This document shows positions 6,401 through 13,065 of a stretch of 28,571 bases of DNA, one piece after another; position 1 is the stretch's first letter; the number at the start of each line of letters is the position of its first letter. A program made the position numbers and the translations under genes. Below the pieces are notes generated by a model. That model had not been told where the DNA came from. It saw only the letters and a program-made list of their open reading frames with translations, and did no database searches. This stretch comes from CAZCWX01 sp964502465 (GTDB lineage: Bacteria; Desulfobacterota; Binatia; Bin18). The stretch is from the NCBI GenBank assembly GCA_964502465.1, contig CAZCWX010000584.1, positions 1-28,571 of the forward strand. The letters are read 5' to 3'.

Positions 6401-7690
6401 GTGAGACCTTTGGAAGGCGTTCGTATCGCTGATCTTACCTGGCTGCTGGCTGGTGCTGGTGGGCCACGGTTGTTAGCCAGCCTTGGTGCTGAGATCCTCC
6501 GTATTGAATGGCGAGATCGGCTCGACTTTCTTCGCTATATGCCCCCATTTGCGCCGCTGAAGAATGAAGTTGCTGAGAAGGCAGGGGCAATGGAGATGGC
6601 TGGCCTCAGCAAAGACAGTGTCAAAAGCGTCAATCGAGCCGGATATTTTAACGATATTAATGCTGGGAAAAGAGGTATCAGCCTCAACATGGGGCACCCG
6701 AAAGGGCGAGAGCTCTTCAAACGTATTGTCGCAATTAGTGATGTGGTCGTCGAGGCCTTCACGGCAGAAACGATGCGGAAATGGGGACTCGACTACGAAA
6801 CGCTCAAGACGATCAAACCGGATATTATTTATATTCAGCAACCAGGGTGGGGTTATAAAGGTCCCTACGTCAAATTTGCTTCATACGGCCCGATTGCCCA
6901 AGCTGTCAGCGGGCTTACCGAACAGTCTGGCCTGCCTGCTCCGTACCCGCCTGCAGGGTGGGGATTCTCTTATATGGACTGGAGTGGGGCGTATTATTGT
7001 GCGCTTACTATGCTCTGCGCCATCTACTACAAAAAACGCACCGGCAAGGGGCAGTACATTGATTGCTCGCAGGTTGAGCCCGGTATCTATATGACTGGGA
7101 CGGCGGTTCTCGACTCGTTGACTAACGGTCGCCGCTATCAACGTACTGGGAATCATTCTCCGTATAAACCGGCTGCTCCGCATGGAGCCTATCGCTGTGC
7201 TGGAGATGACCGCTGGATTGCCATTGCTGTAACGGACGATGCAGAATGGCGCGCCTTGGTACGAGAAATGGGGAACCCTGCCTGGGCTGAGCAGGTACAG
7301 TTTGCAACATTGGCAGCGCGGGTCAAAAATCAAGATGAGCTGGACCGCTTCGTCAACGAATGGACAAAGGACCAAGATGCCTTCGTTTTACAAGCACGGT
7401 TACAGAAAGCCGGGGTTGCCGCTGGCGTGTGCCAGACTGCACAGGATCGGATCGAACGTGACCCTCAACTCCAACACCTCAAATGGCTGATTCCCTTGCC
7501 GCACAGCGAGATTGGCACGTGGCCGGTGAAGGACACACCATTTCATTTTACTCATGCGACGGTGAACCAGGGAGGGCCAACTGAGCGGGCTGCACCTTGT
7601 TATGGTGAAGACAATGACTACGTGTACAACGAATTATTACAATTGACGAAACAAGAAAGAGCAGAGTTGGAGAAAGAAGGAGTCATTTAA
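6401..7690 (+). CDS. CaiB/BaiF (family III) CoA-transferase with catalytic Asp
   Basis: 429 aa, starting at GTG 6401 with AAAGGAGA just upstream. It has the family N-terminus (RPLEGVRIADLTWLLAGAGG), LASLGAEILRIEW, the NAGKRGISLNM motif, SDVVVEAFTAETMRKWGLDY, and IIYIQQPGWGYKGPY. In SYMDWSGAYYC, Asp193 (codon 6977-6979) lies at exactly the spacing from RTGKGQ expected for the aspartyl-CoA residue. The protein should transfer CoA between acids, giving an acyl-CoA for further breakdown. An insert relative to formyl-CoA transferase (about residues 45-85, rich in Lys and Met) is visible. It is adjacent to, and probably co-transcribed with, the Asp-lacking homologue. Heteromeric family III enzymes such as BbsEF are known, so a two-subunit enzyme is plausible. 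Substrates cannot be read from sequence. Confidence 0.88.
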   Translation: MRPLEGVRIADLTWLLAGAGGPRLLASLGAEILRIEWRDRLDFLRYMPPFAPLKNEVAEKAGAMEMAGLSKDSVKSVNRAGYFNDINAGKRGISLNMGHPKGRELFKRIVAISDVVVEAFTAETMRKWGLDYETLKTIKPDIIYIQQPGWGYKGPYVKFASYGPIAQAVSGLTEQSGLPAPYPPAGWGFSYMDWSGAYYCALTMLCAIYYKKRTGKGQYIDCSQVEPGIYMTGTAVLDSLTNGRRYQRTGNHSPYKPAAPHGAYRCAGDDRWIAIAVTDDAEWRALVREMGNPAWAEQVQFATLAARVKNQDELDRFVNEWTKDQDAFVLQARLQKAGVAAGVCQTAQDRIERDPQLQHLKWLIPLPHSEIGTWPVKDTPFHFTHATVNQGGPTERAAPCYGEDNDYVYNELLQLTKQERAELEKEGVI

Positions 7691-7695
7691 AAAAG

Positions 7696-7760
7696 CAGTC
7701 AGTAGTCAGTAGTCAGTAGGGTGGGCACTGCCCACTTGCAAAAGCTGAAGGCTGATAGCT
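7696..7760 (+). repeat. Composite direct repeat, left copy
   Basis: It reads in order: a CAGTCAGTAGTCAGTAG phrase, then GTGGGCA-C-TGCCCAC (7721-7735, perfect 7-bp palindrome), then GCTGAAGGCTGATAGCT (7744-7760). The same three parts in the same order lie downstream of the amidohydrolase gene at about 9486-9557, and the last 17-mer is identical. The repeats flank the gene directly. Confidence 0.65.
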
Positions 7761-7799
7761 GACCGCTAAACGCTTACCGCAGAGCAAAGGAGGTCATTA

Positions 7800-9482
7800 A
7801 TGTCTTACGATATACTTATTAAAAACGGGACGGTAGTTGATGGCACAGGCGCGCCACAGTATCGGGCAGACGTCGCGGTTGCCAATGGCAAAATTGCCGA
7901 GATTGGCAAGATCACCGACGGGGCCAAGAAAACCATTGACGCGTCCGATCTGATTGTCGCCCCGGGGTTTATCGATCCCCACACCCACTATGACGCCCAG
8001 ATTTGTTGGGATCCTTTGATTACCTCGTCTTCATGGCACGGGGTCACGAGTTTGGTGATGGGCAACTGCGGGGTTGGCATCGCACCGTGTAAACCAGAGG
8101 TACATGAGATTGCAGCGTGGGATCTGGTCAACGTCGAAGCGATTCCTTTTGATGTCCTGGCCCAAGGGATCAAGTGGGAATGGGTAACGTTTCCTGAGTA
8201 CATGAATACCGCCGAAAAGCGCGGCTGCGGGATCAACCTTGGCTTTATGGCCCCGCTCACGCCATTCCGCCACTTTGTCATGGGCGAGGAGTCGATGGAG
8301 CGGGCGGCAACGTCAGAGGAAACGGCCAAGATCAAGGCGCTGATTAAGGAGGCCGTTGCAGCCGGAGCGTTCGGCTTTTCCACCACCAATGTCGCGCAGC
8401 ACATCGGCTACAAAGGCCGTCCGCTCGCCTGTCGCAACGCCAGTTGGGATGAACTCAAAGCCTACAGCAATGTCCTCAAAGAGTTAGGTAAAGGCAGCAT
8501 TGAACTGGCGCTGACCAATAGTGTGGCGGTTGTTGATGAGAGCGAGTATGCGCTGTTGGATATGCTGCTCACTGAGAGCGGACGGCCTGTCACCTGGCTG
8601 GCACTGCTCAACCGTGACGACATGCCTGATGCGTGCCAGGAAACGTTACGGACGACCGAGCCGCTCATCAAGAAGGGAGCGGTCGCGCAAGTGACCTGCC
8701 GCCCGTTGATTATCCAGATCGACCTGCGGAACCCCTTTATCTTTGCGAATCTGCCGTGCTGGAAACCTGCCTTCCAGCGACCAGTGGAAGAGCAGAAAAA
8801 CTTCTATCGCGATGCGTCTTTCCGAGCGGCGTTCCGCAAGGAAATGGAAGCCCCTAAGGTATTCTCTGGCAAGTGGGAGCGGGCCATTGTCCATGAAGTG
8901 GGGAACCCAGCGATGCGGTCGCTGATTGGCAGATCTGTTGCCGATATCGCCAGAGAGCGTGGCAAAGCTGGCATCGACACCTTCTTGGATCTGGCAATCG
9001 AAGATGATCTGCAGCTCCAATATACCTATGAATTGTTTAACGCGAACGAAGAGCGGATTCCTGAGTTGATCACCGACCCCCGCGTGATGGTGGGGCTGTC
9101 CGATGGTGGGGCGCACGTAGACATGCTCTGTGATGCGGGTTACTGCACCTACTTACTCGGTACCTGGGTTCGTGATCGGCAAGTGATGACGCTCGAGCAT
9201 GCGGTCAAGCGTATCACGTCCGAACCTGCGGCGTTCTATGGCATGACCCAACGCGGTGCGATCAAGAAAGGCTTTGCGGCTGATTTCGCCATCTTTGACC
9301 TTAACACCGTTGGCTCGAAGAAGCGGGGAGAGATGCGTAGCGACCTGCCTGGTGGCGGCCGTCGCCTGGTGATGCCTGCACAAGGTGTGCAATACACGGT
9401 GGTCAACGGTACTACCCTGTACGAGAACGGCACGCACACGGGTGCACTGCCGGGACACGTGCTCCGCTCGGGACAGGTGTAA
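7800..9482 (+). CDS. D-aminoacylase-like amidohydrolase 2
   Basis: A 560-aa paralogue of the gene at 1622, nearly equal in length and collinear throughout. It has VAPGFIDPHTHYDAQ with HxH at 61-63, MGNCGVGIAPC with the metal-type Cys, QHIGYKGRPLA, ESGRPVTWLALLNRDDMPDA, GLSDGGAHVD, and the C-terminal LPGGGRRLVMPAQGVQYTVV strand. As in its paralogue, the canonical THxR and HISH histidine motifs of D-aminoacylases are not seen at the collinear positions, so it may use a different metal site and act on another amide or lactam. AAAGGAGG precedes the ATG. It follows the CoA-transferase pair by about 110 bp of repeat sequence and ends shortly before a terminator-like hairpin, so it may be transcribed with the CoA-transferases as the last gene of that unit. 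Confidence 0.85.
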   Translation: MSYDILIKNGTVVDGTGAPQYRADVAVANGKIAEIGKITDGAKKTIDASDLIVAPGFIDPHTHYDAQICWDPLITSSSWHGVTSLVMGNCGVGIAPCKPEVHEIAAWDLVNVEAIPFDVLAQGIKWEWVTFPEYMNTAEKRGCGINLGFMAPLTPFRHFVMGEESMERAATSEETAKIKALIKEAVAAGAFGFSTTNVAQHIGYKGRPLACRNASWDELKAYSNVLKELGKGSIELALTNSVAVVDESEYALLDMLLTESGRPVTWLALLNRDDMPDACQETLRTTEPLIKKGAVAQVTCRPLIIQIDLRNPFIFANLPCWKPAFQRPVEEQKNFYRDASFRAAFRKEMEAPKVFSGKWERAIVHEVGNPAMRSLIGRSVADIARERGKAGIDTFLDLAIEDDLQLQYTYELFNANEERIPELITDPRVMVGLSDGGAHVDMLCDAGYCTYLLGTWVRDRQVMTLEHAVKRITSEPAAFYGMTQRGAIKKGFAADFAIFDLNTVGSKKRGEMRSDLPGGGRRLVMPAQGVQYTVVNGTTLYENGTHTGALPGHVLRSGQV

Positions 9483-9485
9483 AAA

Positions 9486-9557
9486 CAGTAGCCAGGAGTC
9501 AGTAAGAGGGTGGGCTGTGCCCACCCTACATTTTTTAAGGGCTGAAGGCTGATAGCT
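9486..9557 (+). repeat. Composite direct repeat, right copy
   Basis: It contains a CAGTAGCCAGGAGTCAGTAA phrase, the GGGTGGGC/GCCCACCC hairpin, and GCTGAAGGCTGATAGCT (9541-9557). The last element is identical over 17 bp to 7744-7760, and the order matches the left copy. The two copies lie about 1.8 kb apart in direct orientation around amidohydrolase gene 2. Confidence 0.65.
9507..9536 (+). terminator. Candidate Rho-independent terminator
   Basis: AGGGTGGGC (9507-9515), a TGT loop, GCCCACCCT (9519-9527) and then ACA followed by six T residues (9531-9536). The 9-bp stem is perfect and GC-rich. The stem also belongs to a common intergenic palindrome type (GGGTGGGC...GCCCACCC), so it may be a repeat that happens to terminate transcription. 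Confidence 0.55.
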
Positions 9558-9598
9558 TTTTTCTATTCCATTTTTCCATTCCATAAGGAGGGACAGTT

Positions 9599-10045
9599 AT
9601 GCTCCAACGACTCTTTCACGTCAACATCTGTGTGCGAGACATGGAACGGTCGATCCGTTTCTATCAAGACCTCGGTTTTACCAAAGTAAACGATTTCACT
9701 CTTGAGGATCCCAACGTCGGTGATGCACTTGGTCTGAAAGCACGAAAGCTCCGTGGTGTGTTCATGCGCCTGGGGAATGATGCCAACGCGCCTGTGCTTG
9801 ATCTGGTGCAGTTTATTGATCCCCCTCCCCAAGGTCAGCCGTATCCGACGCTCAACAACATTGGTATCTGTCGCATCGCTTTCACTGTAGACGACATCGA
9901 CAAAACTTACGAAGAGCTGAAAGCAAAAAAAGTAGAGTTTGTCGCGCCGTTGAAAAAGATCGACGGCCCAGGGGGGGCGAAGATCGGTGTGGTATGCTTC
10001 AAAGATCCGGATGGCACCATCCTCGAACTGATTAGTGGGATGTAG
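9599..10045 (+). CDS. VOC (glyoxalase/bleomycin resistance/dioxygenase) family protein
   Basis: 148 aa. The N-terminal beta-alpha-beta unit (LFHVNICVRDMERSIRFYQD, then LGFTKV) and the second unit (ICRIAFTVDDIDKTYEELKA through CFKDPDGTILELISG) show the paired VOC fold. VOC proteins use a metal held by His and Glu residues to isomerise, open or cleave small substrates. His7 and the Glu in ILELI are present, but the second-unit His is replaced (CRIAF), so the metal site may be altered. AAGGAGGG lies before the ATG at 9599. It stands between amidohydrolase 2 and an LLM oxidoreductase and may handle an intermediate of the same pathway. Exact reaction unknown. Confidence 0.82.
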   Translation: MLQRLFHVNICVRDMERSIRFYQDLGFTKVNDFTLEDPNVGDALGLKARKLRGVFMRLGNDANAPVLDLVQFIDPPPQGQPYPTLNNIGICRIAFTVDDIDKTYEELKAKKVEFVAPLKKIDGPGGAKIGVVCFKDPDGTILELISGM

Positions 10046-10132
10046 AGAGCGATCAGCTTTCAGTAATCAGCGCTCAGTTCAGGAGGGTAGAAGGTGCTCA
10101 CCCTCTCTTTCTTTTTGCAGGGGGAAAACAGG

Positions 10133-11215
10133 ATGAAGTTTGCTATTTTCTACGAGATCACGGTTCCCCGGAAATGGGGACCTGAGGCCGAAGCAAAAAT
10201 TTTCCACGAGGTGGTCGAACAAGTTGTGTTCGCCGAAGAGATGGGCTTCGATGCCTTCTGGACTGTTGAGCATCATTTCCTCGACGAATTTTCCCACTGC
10301 TCGGCCCCAGAGGTCCTCTACGGGGTGATTGCGGCAAAAACGAAAAAGATCCGTATTGGACATGGGGTGCGCCTCCTGCCGTTTCCCTATAATCACCCGG
10401 TCCGTGCGGCTGAGATGGGGGCGACGCTCGATATCCTGTGTAATGGCCGGATGGAGTTTGGCACTGGTCGCTCTGCCACCATGATCGAGATGGGAGGGTT
10501 CGGTATCAACCCGACTGATACCCGTGGCATGTGGGAGGAATCGCTGTCCATCATCCCGCGCATGTGGAAGGAAGATCCATTTGCTGGGCACGAGGGTAAG
10601 TACTTTAAGATTCCTTCGCGCAACGTGATCCCCAAACCGATCCAGAAGCCGCACCCACCACTGTGGATGGCCTGCTCCAGCCCGGAAAGTCATCAACTCG
10701 CTGGACAGAAGGGACTCGGGCTGCTCTCGTTCACTCTTGCCTTGAACCTCCAAGAAGTTGGACGGCGGGTGCAACTTTACAAAGAGGCCAGCGCCCACGC
10801 CAGGCCGGTCGGTGACTTTATTAACAATCAGGCTGCGGTGTTTTCCCTCGTGCACTGCTCGCGCACCAACCAAGAGGCGCGTGAAGAGGCCGAGGAGGGC
10901 GTATTGTGGTACAACCACAAGTCTTTCGAGATGCTTGGTCAGTCAGTCCCGACCTTTGTCCAGCAGGGATCGGGTTACGAGTACTACGACAAGTTCAACC
11001 AGGCCCGGCCGGAGAAATTTACCTTCGAGTATCTCGACAAGCACAGCATGGTGATCGTCGGCGATCCGGCTCACTGCATCGAGAAAGTGCAGCAGTACAA
11101 AGAGATCGGCGTCGAACAGCTCTTATGTTTGATGCAAAATTACGGTATTCCCCATGAGAAGACGATGCAGTCGATCCGGTTGTGGGGCGAAAAGGTCATT
11201 CCGCATTGCAAATAG
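10133..11215 (+). CDS. LLM class flavin-dependent oxidoreductase 1
   Basis: About 360 aa, luciferase-like TIM barrel. Signature segments are MKFAIFYEITVPR, AEEMGFDAFWTVEHHF, IRIGHGVRLLPFPYNHPVRA, ATLDILCNGRMEFGTGRSAT, and KPIQKPHPPLWMA near residue 180. Members use FMN or F420 to oxygenate or oxidise substrates. The start is debatable. ATG 10133 (GGGGGA upstream) gives the usual family N-terminus. GTG 10094 adds 13 residues but has a very strong AGGAGGG 7 nt ahead, so both may be used. It follows the VOC gene closely and precedes the methyltransferase by 48 bp, suggesting an operon. Substrate unknown; a partner flavin reductase is not seen in the window. Confidence 0.87.
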   Translation: MKFAIFYEITVPRKWGPEAEAKIFHEVVEQVVFAEEMGFDAFWTVEHHFLDEFSHCSAPEVLYGVIAAKTKKIRIGHGVRLLPFPYNHPVRAAEMGATLDILCNGRMEFGTGRSATMIEMGGFGINPTDTRGMWEESLSIIPRMWKEDPFAGHEGKYFKIPSRNVIPKPIQKPHPPLWMACSSPESHQLAGQKGLGLLSFTLALNLQEVGRRVQLYKEASAHARPVGDFINNQAAVFSLVHCSRTNQEAREEAEEGVLWYNHKSFEMLGQSVPTFVQQGSGYEYYDKFNQARPEKFTFEYLDKHSMVIVGDPAHCIEKVQQYKEIGVEQLLCLMQNYGIPHEKTMQSIRLWGEKVIPHCK

Positions 11216-11263
11216 AGTCGGTTGGGCATCACTTTTCTCTGAGGGTTATCGAAGGAACATCAC

Positions 11264-12346
11264 ATGGCTACAGCATCACGTACTATTGATCCAGCAAAAA
11301 TCAAAGCCAGTGGCGAGCGCGTCTTCGGCTATTTGAAGGGAGCGGCTGTTTCCGCGATGATTTACCTGGGTGACAAACTGGGACTGTATCGCGCCATGGA
11401 TGGCGCTGGTCCACTCACCAGTGAGGAGTTGGCACGAAAGAGCGGTCTCCACGAACGCTGGGTGCGCGAGTGGGTACGCGGTCAGGCTGCGGCGGGACTG
11501 ATCGTGTATCAGGGCGAAGGACGCTTTGAGCTGTCGCCTGAGGTCGCCATGTTTCTGGCGGATGAGAATAGCCCCAAACTGGCCATCGGTATCTTTAGTG
11601 ATCTGCCACAACGGATGGCGGTAGTGGAGAAGCTGCCCGAGGCGTTTAAGACCGGTATTGGTCTGACCTACGATGCCCGTGGGCCAGAAGGAGCCCGCGG
11701 GATCGAACGGGTATTTGGCAACTGGTACCGTTTTATGCTCGTCCCGCAGGTGCTGCCAAAACTCGCTGGCGTGGCTGGCAAACTCCAGGCCGGTGCGAAA
11801 GCCGCAGACGTCGGTTGTGGTGCAGGCGTTGCTCTGATCGAAATGGCAAAAGCTTTTCCACAGGCGAAATTTCACGGGTACGATATTTCTCACCATGCTC
11901 TCGCCCGCGCTGAAGCGAATAAAGTTGCGGCTGGCACGAAGAACGTGACGTTCCATGATGCCGCGGTGGACGGCTTACCTGCTGATGGCAGTTTTGACTT
12001 CATCACTACTTTTGACTGTATCCATGACATGACCCATCCAGCCGAAATGATCCGCGCGATCCGCTTGGCACTGAAACCCGACGGCACCTGGTTCATTGCT
12101 GACATCAAGAGTGCGCCGACGTTCGAGGAGAATCTCGAGAAGAACCCCATGACCGCGCTGCTGTACGCCTTCTCGGTGATGGGGTGTATGTCTTCCGCTC
12201 TCTCTGAGCCAGGTGGCGCGGGACTTGGCACGCTTGGCTTCAACGAATCAGTGGCCCGTCAGATGACGGCCGAGTCTGGTTTCACGCGTTTTACCCGCCA
12301 TGATTTCGACAATCCGCTGAATACCTATTACGAAGTGCGCCCTTAG
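11264..12346 (+). CDS. Winged-helix class I SAM-dependent methyltransferase
   Basis: 360 aa. The N-terminal region (about residues 20-100) is a winged-helix/dimerisation domain (DKLGLYRAMDGAGPLTSEEL, ARKSGLHERWVREWVRGQAA) as in Rv2258c-type and O-methyltransferase-like proteins. The Rossmann domain begins near residue 165, with the SAM-binding DVGCGAGVAL at 182-191, GYDIS as the acidic motif II, and FDCIHDMTHP as the later motif. It transfers a methyl group from S-adenosylmethionine to an unknown acceptor; the N-terminal domain normally shapes the substrate pocket and dimer, and need not bind DNA. GAAGGA lies before the ATG. It sits between an LLM oxidoreductase and a RidA-like gene with short spacers, so co-transcription is likely. 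Confidence 0.88.
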   Translation: MATASRTIDPAKIKASGERVFGYLKGAAVSAMIYLGDKLGLYRAMDGAGPLTSEELARKSGLHERWVREWVRGQAAAGLIVYQGEGRFELSPEVAMFLADENSPKLAIGIFSDLPQRMAVVEKLPEAFKTGIGLTYDARGPEGARGIERVFGNWYRFMLVPQVLPKLAGVAGKLQAGAKAADVGCGAGVALIEMAKAFPQAKFHGYDISHHALARAEANKVAAGTKNVTFHDAAVDGLPADGSFDFITTFDCIHDMTHPAEMIRAIRLALKPDGTWFIADIKSAPTFEENLEKNPMTALLYAFSVMGCMSSALSEPGGAGLGTLGFNESVARQMTAESGFTRFTRHDFDNPLNTYYEVRP

Positions 12347-12414
12347 GAGGCATGCGCGGTTGTCTGGAGGCAGTTAGTGCAGAGGTGCTGCCTCTTTCCG
12401 TGAACGGAGGTCTT

Positions 12415-12900
12415 ATGAGGGGTCCCCTGCTCTTGCTAGTGCTCTCCTGTTTGATTACTGGAGGCTGGCAATCGTCCCTTTTTGCCGAAGGAGGAGGTAT
12501 GGACAAGCAATTTATGAACCCGCCGGAGATTGCGACGCCGCGCGGCTACACGCATGTTGTGACGGTCACTGGTGGAAAGATGGTCTTTATTGCGGGACAG
12601 GTAGCCTTTGATTCAGCAGGGGAGATTGTAGGAAAAGGGGACCTGCGCGCTCAAGCTACTCAGACGTACACCAACCTGAAAGCGGCACTGGCAGCAGCGG
12701 GGGCGACTTTTGCGGACGTGGTGAAGATGAACACCTATATTGTTAATTACAAAGCCGCAGACCTCCCGATCATTCGTGAAGTCCGTGGCCAATTCTTTCC
12801 GCAAGAGAACTTGCCTGCCAGCACGCTCGTGGGCGTCCAAGCGCTCGCTATCGATGGGTTGCTCATCGAGGTTGAGGCGATTGCGGTAGTGGAGGAATAG
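12415..12900 (+). CDS. RidA/YjgF/UK114 family protein with optional signal peptide
   Basis: The RidA domain runs from MDKQFMNPPEIATPRGYTHV to the end (VEAIAVVEE), about 133 aa, with the family strands GKMVFIAGQVAFD, the helix LRAQATQTYTNLKAALAAAG, and LPASTLVGVQALA. Two starts have strong ribosome sites: ATG 12415 (GGAGG upstream) and ATG 12499 (AAGGAGG upstream). The longer product carries 28 extra residues resembling a signal peptide (MRGPLLLLVLSCLITGGWQS, then SLFA before EGG). The Arg that drives imine hydrolysis in RidA (Arg105, in PARS of E. coli) is Ser here (PAST, residue 136 of the long form), so classical 2-aminoacrylate deaminase activity is doubtful. It is downstream of the methyltransferase and upstream of the hyu block. 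Confidence 0.85.
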   Translation: MRGPLLLLVLSCLITGGWQSSLFAEGGGMDKQFMNPPEIATPRGYTHVVTVTGGKMVFIAGQVAFDSAGEIVGKGDLRAQATQTYTNLKAALAAAGATFADVVKMNTYIVNYKAADLPIIREVRGQFFPQENLPASTLVGVQALAIDGLLIEVEAIAVVEE

Positions 12901-13065
12901 TGTTGCTATCTCTTGTACTTCCTCTCCCACGTTAGTGGGGAAGGGTTGGGGTAAGGGCCGTCGTGGTCGTAGTTTTACTCTACGCCTTCTCCCTTGCTCC
13001 CGCGAGGGGAAAGAGAACCCCTTGCCAAACTGCCCCTCACAACTACCCACTGAGAACTGACAACT
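12901..13065. repeat. Intergenic CTCTCCC/GGGGAAGGG repeat element
   Basis: It contains CCTCTCCCACGTTAGTGGGG with GAAGGGTTGGGGTAAGGG after it, a widespread bacterial intergenic palindrome type, followed by CCCGCGAGGGGAAAGAG and an ACTGAGAACTGACAACT phrase directly before the hyuA start. A related element forms the 3' end of the hyuB gene near 16908-16975. No gene is seen. Confidence 0.55.
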
